DNA of 64,000 bases from Nematostella vectensis (GCF_932526225.1 NC_064035.1:17287969-17351968), one strand, 5' to 3'; shown: positions 12,337 to 49,927, numbered from the stretch's first letter. Made by a program: numbers and translations. The notes: a model not told the origin generated them from the sequence alone.

Positions 12337-12945
12337 CTAAAGATATGCGTTGCTTACGACCCCCACACTGACACTGATTGCTATTCCATTTAGCTTAGTA
12401 AAGGTATCGCAGTAATGTTGTTGGACTATTTTCGGGTCGTATTGTTTTCTTCCGTTGGAATTCTGGCAATTGCTTATGGAACACGAACATGGGAAATTCC
12501 CATAGTCCACTTGGCATCCAATACCATTAAGAATGCATTCACAAGTCTCGGGGTAACATTCATCCTCGCAGCTACAACCACAAAGAATTCTTGATAGCCT
12601 CAGTTCCATACAATCCTGTGCCTCTTTCTTATAGATTCGCTTCACCCCAGAAGTCCTTAATAATGCTTTGCGCCTTTTCTGTGGTACAGGAATAGCCGTC
12701 GAAACTTTTCTCTCGCATAAAAAATCCTCGTCTGGAGTTGAACACAATTTTAACGTTTCCACAAAGCAATGTGTTCTCGCCATACCTAGGGTAGAGCCGC
12801 CAGATGAAGGAACCGACACAAATCCTTGCTTGCGAGGAAAATAAAACACAGTGACTTCGCCAAAACGAACATTTCTTTCCCGTAATCTTTTCCTATATGG
12901 CAAGTCATCTTCTTCGCTTTCCGTACTCGACTTTCGCTTCAACAT
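12337..12945 (-). CDS. CSRNP: CSRNP (AXUD1/TAIP family) cysteine/serine-rich nuclear protein
   Basis: Nuclear DNA-binding protein of the immediate-early CSRNP family. The 202-residue ORF shows the family landmarks in order: a basic LKRK start, VTVFYFPRKQGFVSVPSSGG near residue 31, STLGMARTHC, the QKRRKALLRTSGVKRI block near residue 100, and the Cys-rich region LCGCSCEDECYPETC..GIGCQVD..FPCSCS with the usual CxC and CxCxC spacing, then NGRKQYDPKIVQQHY. Vertebrate members are 400-600 residues and continue with a long acidic C-terminus that is absent here. A GTAAGC donor follows GTC at 12358/12357, so the 18 bases of ORF before the stop at 12337 may be intronic and a further exon may exist; I could not identify one. 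The start chosen matches the N-terminal LKRK of relatives. Confidence 0.88.
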   Translation of the reverse strand: MLKRKSSTESEEDDLPYRKRLRERNVRFGEVTVFYFPRKQGFVSVPSSGGSTLGMARTHCFVETLKLCSTPDEDFLCERKVSTAIPVPQKRRKALLRTSGVKRIYKKEAQDCMELRLSRILCGCSCEDECYPETCECILNGIGCQVDYGNFPCSCSISNCQNSNGRKQYDPKIVQQHYCDTFTKLNGIAISVSVGVVSNAYL

Positions 12946-12973
12946 GACGACTCACTGTGAGGAGTCTGTTGCC

Positions 12974-12990
12974 CACAGAATATTTAAACC
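12974..12990 (-). promoter_or_regulatory. Possible TATA-like element of CSRNP
   Basis: On the minus strand GGTTTAAATATTC lies about 35-45 bp before the CSRNP start codon. It is a weak A/T-rich match only; the position of transcription start is unknown. Confidence 0.2.
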
Positions 12991-14155
12991 AAATTTTTAA
13001 TATCTAAAAACATACTAGCCCACTTCCGCTGACACAGCTTGACCGTACTAATAAATATGCGAGAGGCTATTGGCTGTTATCGCGTGTCACAAATCTATGA
13101 CGACATGTGATATTTGCCGCTAAACTTTTGGAGCCAGTAATCTTTTAGCTAAGCATATTTCTCAAAGTACATAACCCCTATTTTAAAGTGCCAAATATAT
13201 GCTGCCAAACAAATTCTGTGAATGGTAAACTAAAAAAAGCATTCAACATCGACGTCACGTAACACTTCAACAAGTTCACTTCCGGGTGGCTCTATCCTAC
13301 CGGAAGTCAATGCGTAGAATATGGTATCGAGATTACGGCAGTAGGGCGAGGGAAGGGTTTCCTCGAAATTTACGATGAATAGTCAAATTAACGTAAAATG
13401 GGTAAACTATTTGATGGCGCGCGCTTACCACAAATACCGAACCTAAAATAGTGATGTAGTCATCTTTCGAAAAAGGTCTTGTCGAAACACTTTCGCTTTC
13501 ATCAGTTCCGCGTGATTGTACAGGGGAGAATACTGTCAGAATCATTCATCCATGAGTTTTTCCTACTGTTCAATTTAGCGCTAGAAAAAAAATCTTAACT
13601 TTATTACTGGGTTATTAAGACTTGGAAACAGCGCATTATTCCTCGCTTGCGTGTTATTGGCTGTCACCAGCTATAATGTCAAAGCCTCTCCCAATTTCAT
13701 TTTCTTTCCCCTTTTATTTTGACATCTAATTTCCCAGGTTTGTAATTATTTTTTGGTAATTATGTGCCCTATGTAGCAAAGGATCCCATTGGCTGGAATT
13801 CCATGCAAATCCTGTTACCAATAAAAACATTATTCACACTAATTAATATAAAGCAATTACTTATACTTATCTACATAAGTGCAAATATGATTGCCAGAAA
13901 ATATATTAAACATCATTGAATAATGAAACATTTTGGTAAAATATAGCGATTCGTGATAGGTCTTTCTTTGCATCTATGGTTTGTACTTGTATTATTTAAA
14001 ATTCAGCTGTGATTTTTAGCAATGCTTGAATCTCTCTTCTAAATGTCTGTGGAAGGACAACACCACCAATACGCAAGGGGTTGTCGTTCACCAACTTTCC
14101 GAGAGGAGTAAATCGGTGCAATAAGCAGCAGATATCATGCTGGCTAAGGATATCT
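12991..14155. other. Spacer between CSRNP and LETMD1
   Basis: Contains the CSRNP upstream region, including GACGTCACGT near 13250 (CRE-like half site), and the LETMD1 3' flank with an AATAAA on the minus strand at 13713-13718. A 39-codon ATG ORF ending at a donor (13545-13429, minus) has no recognisable relative and no clear partner exon. Confidence 0.4.
13713..13718 (-). terminator. Candidate poly(A) signal of LETMD1
   Basis: AATAAA on the minus strand about 440 bp after the LETMD1 stop codon. Another AATAAA lies about 115 bp further on. Confidence 0.35.
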
Positions 14156-17100
14156 CTAGCTTTGAGTATTGTTGGAGGGATTTCTGTGATAGTTCATGGT
14201 CTTGTATATAGCAATGTGAGCCAGGAATGAGTCATCATGATCTGTTGAGAAAAATATTTAAAATAATAAATGCAACATATCACAGCATATACAGACCAGG
14301 AAGGTCTGAAACCCTCCTTCCCCTTATGACAGAAGATTGAGATTCCAAAGAAACTCCACAGAAACACTTGCTTCACAGGCTACATATATACTTTCTTCTT
14401 TGTCAAAGTGTATCCAAGTACCAACCCTCTGAGGACAATACCTGAGGAGTGGGATGCAAGCTCCACCCACTCTGTTAGCCACGCCTTCAGTGCTTCGTGC
14501 CCTAAGTTTTGAACTTGTAATCCTCGGCGATGACAGAGCTAGAGACAGAACAGGTTCTTATGTAAAACTTTGACTTGAAGAAGACAAGGGATGGTTTGAA
14601 TATAATGGAAGCTTAAATATATTGTGTGGCCATAAGAAGTGAGTAAGTACGCAGCTGCTTTGTCTCCTATTATCTTTGTTCTACAAAGGAGTTCTTTTGT
14701 CTCTATTCTTCTCGTTCTTTGTGTCGAGGTGCGGATATTGTTCATTTGCCCAATCAAATTGCAGCTTGTAAGAGCTGTGTTCTGACCCTAGTAAGTGAGT
14801 TTGTGAATTCAAAATCCTTCTACAAGAGAGGGAGGGAGTATTGGCTTGCATATACCCCTCAACTGAAGTGGAAGTCACATAAAAACATTATAAAAAAGAA
14901 AAATTGTTCAACTAAAACAACTGCCAACTAAAAAATTTAAGCAAAATGAGATGAAGGGTGGCATGATGTTCTGATTAATAAAAAAAAGACTTCAGATGAT
15001 ATTCATTGTACTTTTTTCTCTTTATAGCAAATTTGACGAACCCTTTTGATCTGAATTTCATCAAGTGAGTCAAGGCCATCTCTTTTTAAGGCAGCATCCT
15101 CTTTCTTTATTGATGCAAGTTTTCTTCTCAAATTACCACGCAACAGTCGTCTTGGTAACCAAGGCCACAGCAGCCATGCATGGCTTAATCTTTTCTGCAA
15201 ACAAATTGTCAAAAACTAAATAAATAAATAAAATCTCATCATGCACATAATATAATGTTACTGAACTGTTTTTTTTTAGTATTAATTAAAAATACTTACC
15301 AAGTGGTATTTTGGAAGAGAATTGAATCCAAGTACTCCAGAAAATTTATCCGACGACTTCAGAAGTTCCTCATTTGTTGGATGCTTTTTGTTAATTGTCT
15401 AAAAAAAGAATTTTATAAATAAAAAAATGCAAAAGCAAGAACCAGTTGTAGTCAAGACTGGAGAGGAAAATAACCAAATGGTATAAAAAAGTATTGAACA
15501 TGGATGCCAAAATAAAAGCACTTGAAAAAAAACATTACCAAGTGGTTCATATTCTAAATGCCAGAAAAATTGTATTTTGAGGGAAGAACATTATACAATT
15601 TAGATAAAGCCTTTATAAAAACAAGAACTTTTAAAAAGCTTATACCTTTAATGAGACATCAAGGAGGTCCTCTAAGTCCCTGTCTTTTCTCTTCTCCTGT
15701 AGTGCCTGCCGTCCAACTTCTCTCACCAGTGGTAAGTAGTGGTTACTTCGTTTTAATGCATCGTGATCCCTGAACTGTTGCTCTTGGCAAGGGAGCCAGT
15801 AGTGATGAGATAACAAATGTTTAGGATACATAAACCTAATGCAAAGAAAATCAATGAACAAATTAGTCCAGCCAATCTGGATTTCTTTCTCTTTTAGTGT
15901 GAAAGATGTGCGTCAGTAAGCAACACTCTACCTTTTTTTACATATAATGATTACAGAAAAAGGAGTTTTATTGCAGAAAAACCTGATCTATTGGCCACCA
16001 TGTTAGGTGTAGGTTTTTGTGCTGCCCGGTGGTGAGTGGGACAGCAGATAACAAATAATAAGTGGGAAAGGGGAATCACCAATTGCAAAACAAGCAAAGC
16101 CTCAAAGACAAAATAGTGGCCGATTAGCCAATGGATTGAGTTCATAACACAATACCATCTTCAAGCTGGCTAATGAAGATACAATTTCAATTAAAAAATC
16201 TGATTATTGTGCAATGGACCCATATATGAAGCTAAGTCAAAAACTTTGTTCAGTTGCATACCCGGGATTCAGTAATGGAGTTGCACAGTCATAGATTTCA
16301 TATTAAAAAAGCCTAATAATTGACATGATACCAATATTTGACTTAGATGTAATTTAATCAGGTGCTGTTGCAAGGATAAAATCCATGTAATGCATCACAG
16401 ATTCTCTTTGTAACTTACGCAATCAATGGGGCAGCATATCCAAGAAAGGGTATACAGAACACAAGAACTGCTGGCAATGTCTTTATCAAATCTTGTCTAA
16501 CCTGTATACAAAAAGTAATCACATACGAAATCACTTACTTATTCAAGGATTTCCCTCCTAGCAGGGCTAGGCCTCTTATCTCTGTATTTTGCTGGGCTGG
16601 TGTTCGCGAGAAAAAAAACCTCTGTGCTGAGTTGCAACTAATCCTACTGTGCATGCACCATGGTTACTAAACAACATGTCCTGTTGGTAAACACGCAATC
16701 GTATCCCTTCCATTCAGGAAGGAATATGCCACGTCAAACTGCTGGTCACTTAGTTTCTGGGTTTTGGGATGATTCAGGTCGATTAAAATGGTTGAAATGC
16801 CTTCTTTTAATTCATCTTTTGATATTTTTACCAAGACGCCATTTCAAATGCAGGCGCAAAAGCATTTTTAGGTATCTGTGCATGGATAATTCCGCAAAAA
16901 AAGTGGGTGACATTGTAATGAACACTACTGTTACCACAAATACAAACTTCTAAACACAAAAATCACAGTTTTAGTTGACATGGACTTGTGTCAAAGTAAA
17001 GAATTTCTTTGGCTAGTGAAGTTAATGTCACTCAATTTTTATACTTTTTGGCTAACTTCTTGTTGAAACTGATAAGGTAGCATGTATAAAAACTTCAATA

Positions 17101-17596
17101 AAACGGTGACTCTCCGTTAAAATTGGGCTCTGCCCAAAAGGCCTTAACTGACACCAGTATGTAGTATGAAGTATGATAAAAAGGAGCTGAGTACACTAAA
17201 AGAAGATTAGAGGCATTCAAAATATCTTACTTGCGTCATATGTAGGGTTTCATCTGCCGTTAAGGCATCCCAGTTATAACCATGTTCCTTTAATTTTCTA
17301 CGAATGCCAACCATACGCTTCACATCGGAGCCTAGGGACTTGCTTCCAACGACAAACTGATTCATTACTTTCCTGAAATGCTGTATTCGAGACTTTCCTT
17401 TCCCACTTACAGGCTTACTTCTCCTAGGTTTGCCGTTTTCTTGATCACCCACAGAGCTATCATGAATACCGTAAGATTTCTGTTGATTAATAACAACGAC
17501 CCTTTTAAAACTTTGTCTACCAGTGATGGAGAATGCAGCTCGTACAACCAGGAACGGATGAATTCTAAGCAGACTATATACACTGTGAGCCGCCAT
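14156..17596 (-). CDS. LETMD1: LETMD1-like LETM1-domain mitochondrial inner-membrane protein
   Basis: Seven exons join in phase to 357 residues, close to the 360 of human LETMD1: 17596-17231, 16501-16419, 15835-15646, 15398-15300, 15194-15042, 14538-14442, 14241-14156 (stop TAG). The N-terminus is rich in Arg/Ser and poor in acids, as in a mitochondrial presequence. One membrane span is seen (LPAVLVFCIPFLGYAAPLIA) followed by FMYPKHLLSHHYW, corresponding to the LETMD1 membrane segment and its LFPRQLL..HFW block. The LETM1-type region has LGFNSLPKYHL, LPRRLLRGNLRRKL, LDEIQIKR then LCHRRGLQVQ, and a final AWLTEWVELA. Only the end of exon 5 is unsure: AGG|GTTCGT gives the best alignment, but its donor is weak, and a donor 30 bp later is possible. 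The role is inferred from the family (mitochondrial function). Confidence 0.87.
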
Positions 17597-17600
17597 TTTG
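17585..17600 (-). promoter_or_regulatory. YY1-like element over the LETMD1 start codon
   Basis: The minus strand reads CAAAATGGCGGCTC with the ATG being the LETMD1 start. This fits the AANATGGCGGC consensus of YY1, which in animals often sits at the start of nuclear genes for mitochondrial proteins. Confidence 0.45.
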
Positions 17601-17769
17601 AAATTCTACTGTTGTTATCCGAAACATTGCCGAACTTAAACCGAACTTACTCGACATTGTTAGTCGATATTCAATCGTTTTATACAAGGAACGTCTAACA
17701 ATAATTTCCTTTCTACCACTGAAGATCAAAATAGCAAATAGAGTTGAGCGAAAGTAATGATTAGTTATT
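17597..17769. promoter_or_regulatory. Shared divergent promoter region of LETMD1 and CUTA
   Basis: Only 173 bp separate the two start codons, which point away from each other, so both 5' UTRs and promoters must lie here. No TATA box is evident. Contains a direct duplication of CCGAACTTA (17630-17650). Confidence 0.6.
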
Positions 17770-18219
17770 ATGGATTCAACATTGAAGTATTTGACATTTT
17801 TGTCGGTGCAAGTTGCCGCTTTGTTCATCTGCTGGCACATCATTAACCGTTCTGGTTCCAGCACGGAATTAGAGCTGCAAACATCGTCAGTTACTATCAT
17901 CATCCTTACAACTTGCCCTTCAATGGAGATAGCGAAGAATCTAAGTACAGCCCTTGTCACAAAAAAGCTCGCTGCTTGCGTCAGCATTATCCCCAAAGTG
18001 CTATCTATCTTTTTTTGGAATGGGAAAATCGTGGAGGACACTGAAGCGTTAATGGTTATGAAGACAACACAACTTATGGCGAAAAACGTTATTAACTTCA
18101 TTAAGACGTCTCATCCATATGACGTCCCGGAGGTCCTAACTTTGGCCATTAAAGATGGAAACTCTGAGTACATGAAGTGGATTCATGACTCTGTTGAGAT
18201 GAAATCCCCAAAAAACTGA
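17770..18219 (+). CDS. CUTA: CutA1 divalent-cation tolerance protein, membrane-anchored form
   Basis: Trimeric CutA1 protein of 149 residues. Residues 7-26 form a hydrophobic signal-anchor (YLTFLSVQVAALFICWHIIN), as in animal CutA isoforms linked to membrane acetylcholinesterase. The CutA fold follows from about residue 40: VTIIILTTCPSMEIAKNLST, KKLAACVSIIP, SIFFWNGKIVEDTEALMVMK, HPYDVPEVLTL and EYMKWI, covering the strands and the conserved Cys of the family. The whole reading frame is in one exon, unlike its neighbours, which are rich in introns; the mammalian gene has introns. The start chosen is the first ATG, which puts the anchor at the N-terminus. No frame damage. Confidence 0.9.
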   Translation: MDSTLKYLTFLSVQVAALFICWHIINRSGSSTELELQTSSVTIIILTTCPSMEIAKNLSTALVTKKLAACVSIIPKVLSIFFWNGKIVEDTEALMVMKTTQLMAKNVINFIKTSHPYDVPEVLTLAIKDGNSEYMKWIHDSVEMKSPKN

Positions 18220-21200
18220 GGTTTTGATGACCATCAATTAGGATGTTAGGAGGGGGGAGCAACTCCTCCATTCTTTGGGAGTTTTGGTGTACAATGCAGC
18301 AAGGGGCATGCACAAAAGAAAAAAATCTGTATGCCATTTTTTACCATAATACTTTCCCTTGTGTGCCCGGGAAATCCCCCCTAGATCTGCCTACTACCCT
18401 CCAGAATTGGCTTGGGGTGGACCCCCAGGGGTTAATTCAACTGTTGTGAAACAATTAAAATGACTAACGAATACGGCAGTGGTTTTGTGTAAAATTTCAT
18501 CATGGTGCCAAGTTTTTTTTGTTTTTGTATTTTTTGGCCTGTGCATTCAACATTTTTTTTTCCATTCTCCCCTTCCCCCCTTTCCCCTCCATCCTTGGTC
18601 AGCATCTGTCGGACATGCTAACGCTCATGTTTTTAATTTATGTTTTTTTTTAATGATAAAGAATACAAATTGAAATGAAAGACAAGTCACGCGGAAAAAA
18701 AGACAGGAAGCCCAACTCCAATATTTAGAACTCTAGGAACGCCTGGTAAAAGTAATATTTTGGGATTTTCAAAATGGACTTCAAGTCTGAGTTTGCACGG
18801 TTAGAGCCTTCATTGAGAACAAGAATCAAACGAGTTGGCATCATATCAGGGGTCTGGTAAGAATAAAATAACCGCTTTATCCCCACTGACCAGAATTTAT
18901 TAAATCCTCTTTCAATTTCAATCGCACAAGTCGGATTGAACAACATACTTCCTTGCCTTTTATGCGGATTTTTTTTCCTTTGCTGTCCCAAAAATCCGGA
19001 TTTCCTCGCCTAACTCACCTGAGACCTCAGTTTTCTGCCTAATTGAAATGATTTAAATCGATTTGTCCTCCGAGCTTCTTTGGAAAACCATAAAAAACAT
19101 CTTTAGCCTCGGTGCAGATTTTTACCAAATCAACCATACTTGTATTTTTGAAAAGTTTGCTGGTAAACCGTCTTTTTACCCCTATATGCCCCTCTCTTTT
19201 GATAAGTTCTAATTTGCAAAGGGGGATCATGTATGTATTTGGGACAAGTTGATAGAGAAAAAAGCATACATATGACAGGCCTGCAGAAGGGGTGGGGTTC
19301 TACCGAAGTCGACTTGATAGGGAGGATCATCATATTTTTAGGGGTAAAAATTGGGCTTCAGGTATTTTTAAGGTGTATCCGAGAAATAGGCTTTCTCTTA
19401 GAAATGGTATTTTTTAGAGCTTCTGAGGTATTTTTTAGGGTAGCAATTTTTGGTTGTGCAGGTATTTTTGAAGGGTATTTTTCAAATTTCCTGACAAGCA
19501 TCCCTATCACTTTTACCCTGAAGAACCCCCTCAGGGACAGGGCTTAAAACTTATGCGATAGAAATGAATTACCAACCAATTATTTCTGACAAAGTTGCAA
19601 GCAAATGTACAAATCCTGAATAATTCCTCAACAAAATACTAAACTGTTAACAAATACAAGCAAACACAGCTCAAGTCACAAATATGTATCTTTATAGCAC
19701 TCTATCAGGTCCCATTAAAAAAACATCAATAATGACAATTATTACTGCTACCACATGTGAAGATGAACACAGTTTTTATAAGCTATCAGATTCCCATGAG
19801 AGCATGCAACCCATTCAACAGGAAGAGGGAAAAAATCCTCCTCCCTTTTTAACTTATTCTCTCCTGAGTAGTTTTGAGCAACATTGTGAAAAACAGACTG
19901 AAAACAGAAACCTTCCCCCTATTTCAAGTCCCACACTACCAGTCGAGTTAAGCTACTACTGACCCAAGATGCCTTGAAGTTTACAAACAATTGAAGTATA
20001 CAAACAGTGCACTGCGGTGCAGTGTCCCTTCAGTCTAGCAATGGCACTGTTACAGCCTGTTGCTGACAATAAATTTGCTTTTAATTTGCTTAAAAATTAC
20101 AGCTTTCTCACATCATAATTTATGCTGTGCTATGGATGTTTGCACACAAAGGTTGATTCAATAGGATTTTTCCTTGTTTGGGTTTCACTGAGTGAGCAAG
20201 CAATCTAGTGAATGACCTCATCTCTCCAATGTGAACCATTTTTGCCACCAAACCTTATTCAAAAATAAAAAAAATTAAAATTAAAATTATTGTTTGAAGG
20301 CTTTAGGTCATCTATGCCTTGGGTGAATTGTTGAGTATCTGGGTCTGGTGATGGGTAGTTTGCATTTATGATGTTTTGGAGTTGGGCAATTTTACGGGCT
20401 TCCGGGGGCGTAATAGTAATGGTTGAGTTTTAAAACTGTTTATTATAAGTCCTTTTGCCTTTAAGACCAACAAAACATTTTAGGTCAAAGAAACCTAGAA
20501 TAAGAAAAAGGAATGTTTTTTAATAAAGTCATTTTGGCAAAATATAGCACAGAGGAGTATTTGAGTACTATTCATAACATTAGAAAGGGTAGATTGCACA
20601 AAGTCTGGATAATCCAATGGACAAAAGTTATCCAATGGATAAAAGTGGATGGGCAGTTTTCTGACAAACAAAATGCTGTTGAACAGAAAGTTTATCGATA
20701 ACTATCTGCTGGAAAATCACTATTCATCACACAATGGAAATTTTGAGGTGTCTTGAGTTGAGATCTTCCCACCCCCCCCCCCCCCCCCCCCCACCCCCAC
20801 CCCCCCCCCTCCTCCTCCAAGTATTTAATGAACTTAAATTTGAGGTTGTAGTTCCTGGTAGAGTGCTTAAGCATTTTGCTTCGACAGTGGGGTGGTTTGA
20901 AGTACGGTGTTTATTCGAAGCTGGGCGCTGAAACAATCATATGTAATTTTACTTTTTTAGTAGCTTTATCCTGAGAAGCATGTTTCCTTTTTCTCCTTTC
21001 TAATGCGAAACTCCCTTTTGTTTCTTTGGTTTCTAGGTTTACCATTCTCCTGGAAAGTAATGCATTGTTAATTTTATTCCTAGGAGTACCTTTATTTTTG
21101 GAAGTGCTGCAGTGTTCTATTTTTCCAAGCCGTACCTGGACAAGCGTCGCAAGGAGAGAGAAGGTTTGTTCGAGGATACGGAAAACACCAACAGAGCGAT

Positions 21201-24200
21201 GAAGACGTAACGAACCAGACATGAACTTTCGTCCCGTCCCGTGAGACTGTGAAATTAATCAAGGGGATTTTGAACCGAAACAAGAAGCAAAGTCTAAAGA
21301 CATTACTTGCGGCACCAAACAGTGAATCAGTATTGGACATGGAATAGGTGCGAAGGTTAATGGAAAAGTTAAAAGTTTTTCAACATAGCTAGCGTCGCAG
21401 AATTATAAACAGGGATTCTAGGGAGCTAAAAAAACTTTCTAAGACGAAAATAATTCAAGGACCTAAAACGGTCTTAAAAGATTTATTGCTTTTACTAATA
21501 ATTCTAACAGTTTCTGGATATGCGACTTAAATTATATCCGACCATCTGGTGTAGTTAAATCCTTTGTTTCACTTTAGATGAATTAGGTTTCAATTTATCA
21601 TTATTATTGCCTGTGATTATTTCTTTCCTCTTAATTCTTATGCCATAAAAATGCTTAACAATTCGACGAAAACAAATGACCAAAGTGTTACTATGGTAAC
21701 CAAACGACTAAATGCAAAAAATGTCGATTTCAATAATACTAGAATTTTTTAAATATCGTCTTACTTCTCCCGGTTGTTTGTCGCGTGTAATAAGATCTCA
21801 GAAAGAAACTTTAGATTAAGCTCTTTTTTTCTCAGTCATTCTAGTTAGTCTTTAAAATGAAGTCATGTTAACGTGTTATTGTGCTTAGCCAAAACATATG
21901 TGATATGTGTCTCCTAAAAGTCCTAAAAAAGTCAAAACCTTCTTTGTCCATGTCTATTACTTGTCGCGCATGAATCGCACAAATTCCTTGCCTATCACAA
22001 GGGTATTGTCTATTTGGCTCATAGAAGACGTCATGTCTAGTCGTTTTGAAATTTCAGCTCTCTCCGGAACTGGCATTCATTACCATTTGCGCTTCATCCT
22101 AAATACAATCTTTTGCCCCCCACCACCATAACCTTTCCCACCTAAGCTATTACTGAACCACAGGCAGCCCGTATTATCGAACGCATATCATAGCCTATTA
22201 TATTAGCCACAGGGCGCCCATTAACCCTCAGTATGCGATAAAGAGCAAACATTTGATATCTCCTGGTAACAAACCCCCCGAATATAATCGAGCAAACCGA
22301 AATTTCTAGGAAAAAAATTGACAAGCACGCCAAAGGTTCGATGAAATTCCAGAGAAAAAATAATGAGCAACCCGTGGCCACAATTCTGTTGCCTCTTCGT
22401 CAGACAGAATGGTCGGTGGTCCTCGTCCTTGTCGAAGTCACATCCACATTTTTCTTGCTAAAAAATAAGCAGAATTCGTTTTCGAATAGTTTAATGCCGT
22501 TATTGAAAATCTCTATAAAGCGGTCTGCCTCTTTAATGTTTTACGAAAAATCTCGAGATACGATTCTTTGTATTATTCACGACCTCAACAACATAACGCG
22601 ATCCTATCTTTACTGATCTGAAGATGGCGGAAGTGCATGGCTGTTTGAGTTGAGTTGAGTTTAGAAAAGGTCATATTCGCACCTACTTTGCGATGAAAGA
22701 CGAAATAGAATTTAGCGAAAAAAACAGTCTGTCAAATCCTGATCTTTTCTCTATCCCCCCGTCCAAACTAATCAGAAATGACCGCCCATTTTAACATCTT
22801 AAGTGGAGTGATTAGAATACTCGTTTACTATACCGATGACATTGCTTATGAATTATAAAAGTCCCCTAAACCCACTGTATTTCGTTTTTTAAATATGCTA
22901 AGTACCTAGGTTTTTATCATTCTCACCTTATTACTCTGTGTAGAGTTTGTCGAGTACTTCATAACTATCTGTTTGATTTTTTTTTTTTTTTCGAATGTGG
23001 GGAATGCCGAGTGAAATAACGTTCGATTGTCGCCATTAGCTAAATTTTTCATTTTTCTACCCGCTCCATACCGTAAAGATAAAAATATTAGAATATACAC
23101 ATTTTGGGAGGAAACTCCTCCAGAAATTTGTTATGATATTTTTTAATAAAAATATCATTACAGAAAATGCTTCCCTATGGCAGACCCATGTGTATTCATG
23201 TTTTTTTTTTCCTGAAAGATATATTCATCTATTTATTTAAAGGCTGAATTTGAAACTTCTACCAAACCATTTTGATATTATAATTATACATCCCCAAGCA
23301 TCATTTAATGTAAGAGAAAGAAAAAATTGTTAGGGCCAGTTATACATTTAATCTTTACAAAAAAAGCAAATACGATGATAGGACAGTATTGATTAACTAG
23401 CCCTTTAATTTAATTGCGATGCTGTAGCTTAATATTACGAAATTGCAGAAGTCCTTTCCTGTCGAATTGGTGAAAATGAACATATCACTCGAAAGGGTTG
23501 GGACTGTAAATTATTTAAGGCCGTCAAGAGATTTCTTTGCATTCTTATTTGCAGGACTGACTCAAATATTCATATACTTCAGTAGAGTGATATTTGTATT
23601 ATCGTTTTCAATAACCTTAATAAGTCGACAATTTCCAGTACTCGTCAATTTTTTAAAATTTAAAACCCTGATGCGGTCCAATATTTTTTTTTCAATTATT
23701 TCAGGCGACAGAAAACTATAATTTCCCGACTCTGAAAAAGTGCTTCTCTCTGCAGGGTTTCCAATCCGATAACTAGGTTTGTATTTTTTTATCATTGAAA
23801 AGTATGTACATGCGACTTCCCTTGTCGTTTTACAGCAGTAAAAAGCTATAGATGACACAAACAAAGTGCAATATGCATAAACAACTTCACTTAGCAAACA
23901 ATGCACTTGAATTAGAATACTACTACAGTGTACAGTGAAGCGTAAATCTGAACTTTAACAAGATGCAAAAAAAAAAATCCCACGCACGCATCAGGTGGGG
24001 ATAATGTAAATATCCAGGTCTCCGCCTAGAGCACCCGAACCCAGAGTAAAACTGTACGCTAAAAGGCCACACTTTTAATTCAGTTACACAAAGTAATATA
24101 TACGGCTGCTTTCCGGTGTTGCATCTAAGGGCTAGTACTATGTACAGAGAGATCATAGCCAAAGAGGATGTATTCTGGGTTCGATCGATTGTTTTCTCTC

Positions 24201-24317
24201 GCTTTAAGTCGCCGTCCAATCACAAGTCACCGTACGCTCGAATCAATTCAACTTGAATTTTAAACGAGTGCGAGCGAGTTGCACTGCCAGCTATACACCG
24301 ACCAGGCTCGTAAAATC
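18220..24317. other. 6.1-kb intergenic region, no gene supported
   Basis: AT-rich spacer between CUTA and the PLC-beta gene. Contains a C-run at about 20770-20808 and poly-T tracts. The best of the ORFs is a minus-strand ATG frame at 21222 that meets a donor (CCAG|GTACGG, 21136) after 29 codons; it has no recognisable family and no clear partner exon. A YY1/ETS-like AAGATGGCGGAAGTG at 22621-22635 could mark an unannotated promoter. Nothing else can be supported. Confidence 0.5.
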
Positions 24318-49242
<24,925 letters not shown>

Positions 49243-49780
49243 AGTGCTTTAAATGGCGCTGAACAAATACACAAGAATATAGATAGCGCCCCAAATGGCG
49301 CTCAAGATCCTATTTAATAGGTGTAGTTAGGAATTTATTTATTGCATCATTAATATTGCCCATTTTTATTGAATGCATTCCCATTTGGGTGTTACCTAGC
49401 TGGCTCAGCAAGCCATTCCAAACAAAGCGAAGTGCTAAGGGTACAGAGATATTTGTATATTTACCAAAATACCAAACGAAATTATTATTATTCGAATCGA
49501 AGGCCTCGAATCGCTGTGATCGAATATAGTAATAATATAGATATCATAAATAGGATTTTATTGATTTTTATCTTGTATTGCTATAAAAAGTGCCGCCACT
49601 ACATTTGTTAAAATAAGGAATTATTTACACTATGAATGGAAACACCATGTGAAATAGGCGCTATATATTTATTCGTGTTATATTTAACCCTTGCCGTTAA
49701 CTCTTTATATAGGCTGCTTTTATTTACAACTTTTTGTGTTCTGTATATATTATATTTTGCGTGGTGTGTGTATGTTGCCA

Positions 49781-49927
49781 CAGTGCCGTAGCAGACCTCG
49801 AAATATTGGAGGGGCACAATACAGAAACACTAAGAAAATATTTTGGGGCACGGCCACGCCCCTACTTGTCATTTCCCTATAATTCCTAAAAATATTGAGG
49901 GGTGCCCCGCTCTCTGCTACGGCCCTG
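49781..49927. mobile_element. MITE copy 2 (147 bp), inverted relative to copy 1, in the PLC-beta 3' region
   Basis: Starts CAGTGCCGTAGCAG and ends CTGCTACGGCCCTG. Its reverse complement aligns with copy 1 throughout (for example GGAAATGAC.AGTAGGGGC). Flanks TGCCA and AGCCA could be a 5-bp target duplication with one change. It may lie in the PLC-beta 3' UTR. Confidence 0.75.

Noticed and set aside
13429-13545. 39-codon minus ATG exon with a donor upstream of CSRNP
   Set aside because: Peptide not recognised, and splicing to the CSRNP exon runs into stop codons in the phases available.
21136-21222. 29-codon minus ATG exon with CCAG|GTACGG donor
   Set aside because: No partner exon or homologue seen; kept only as a note in the spacer entry.
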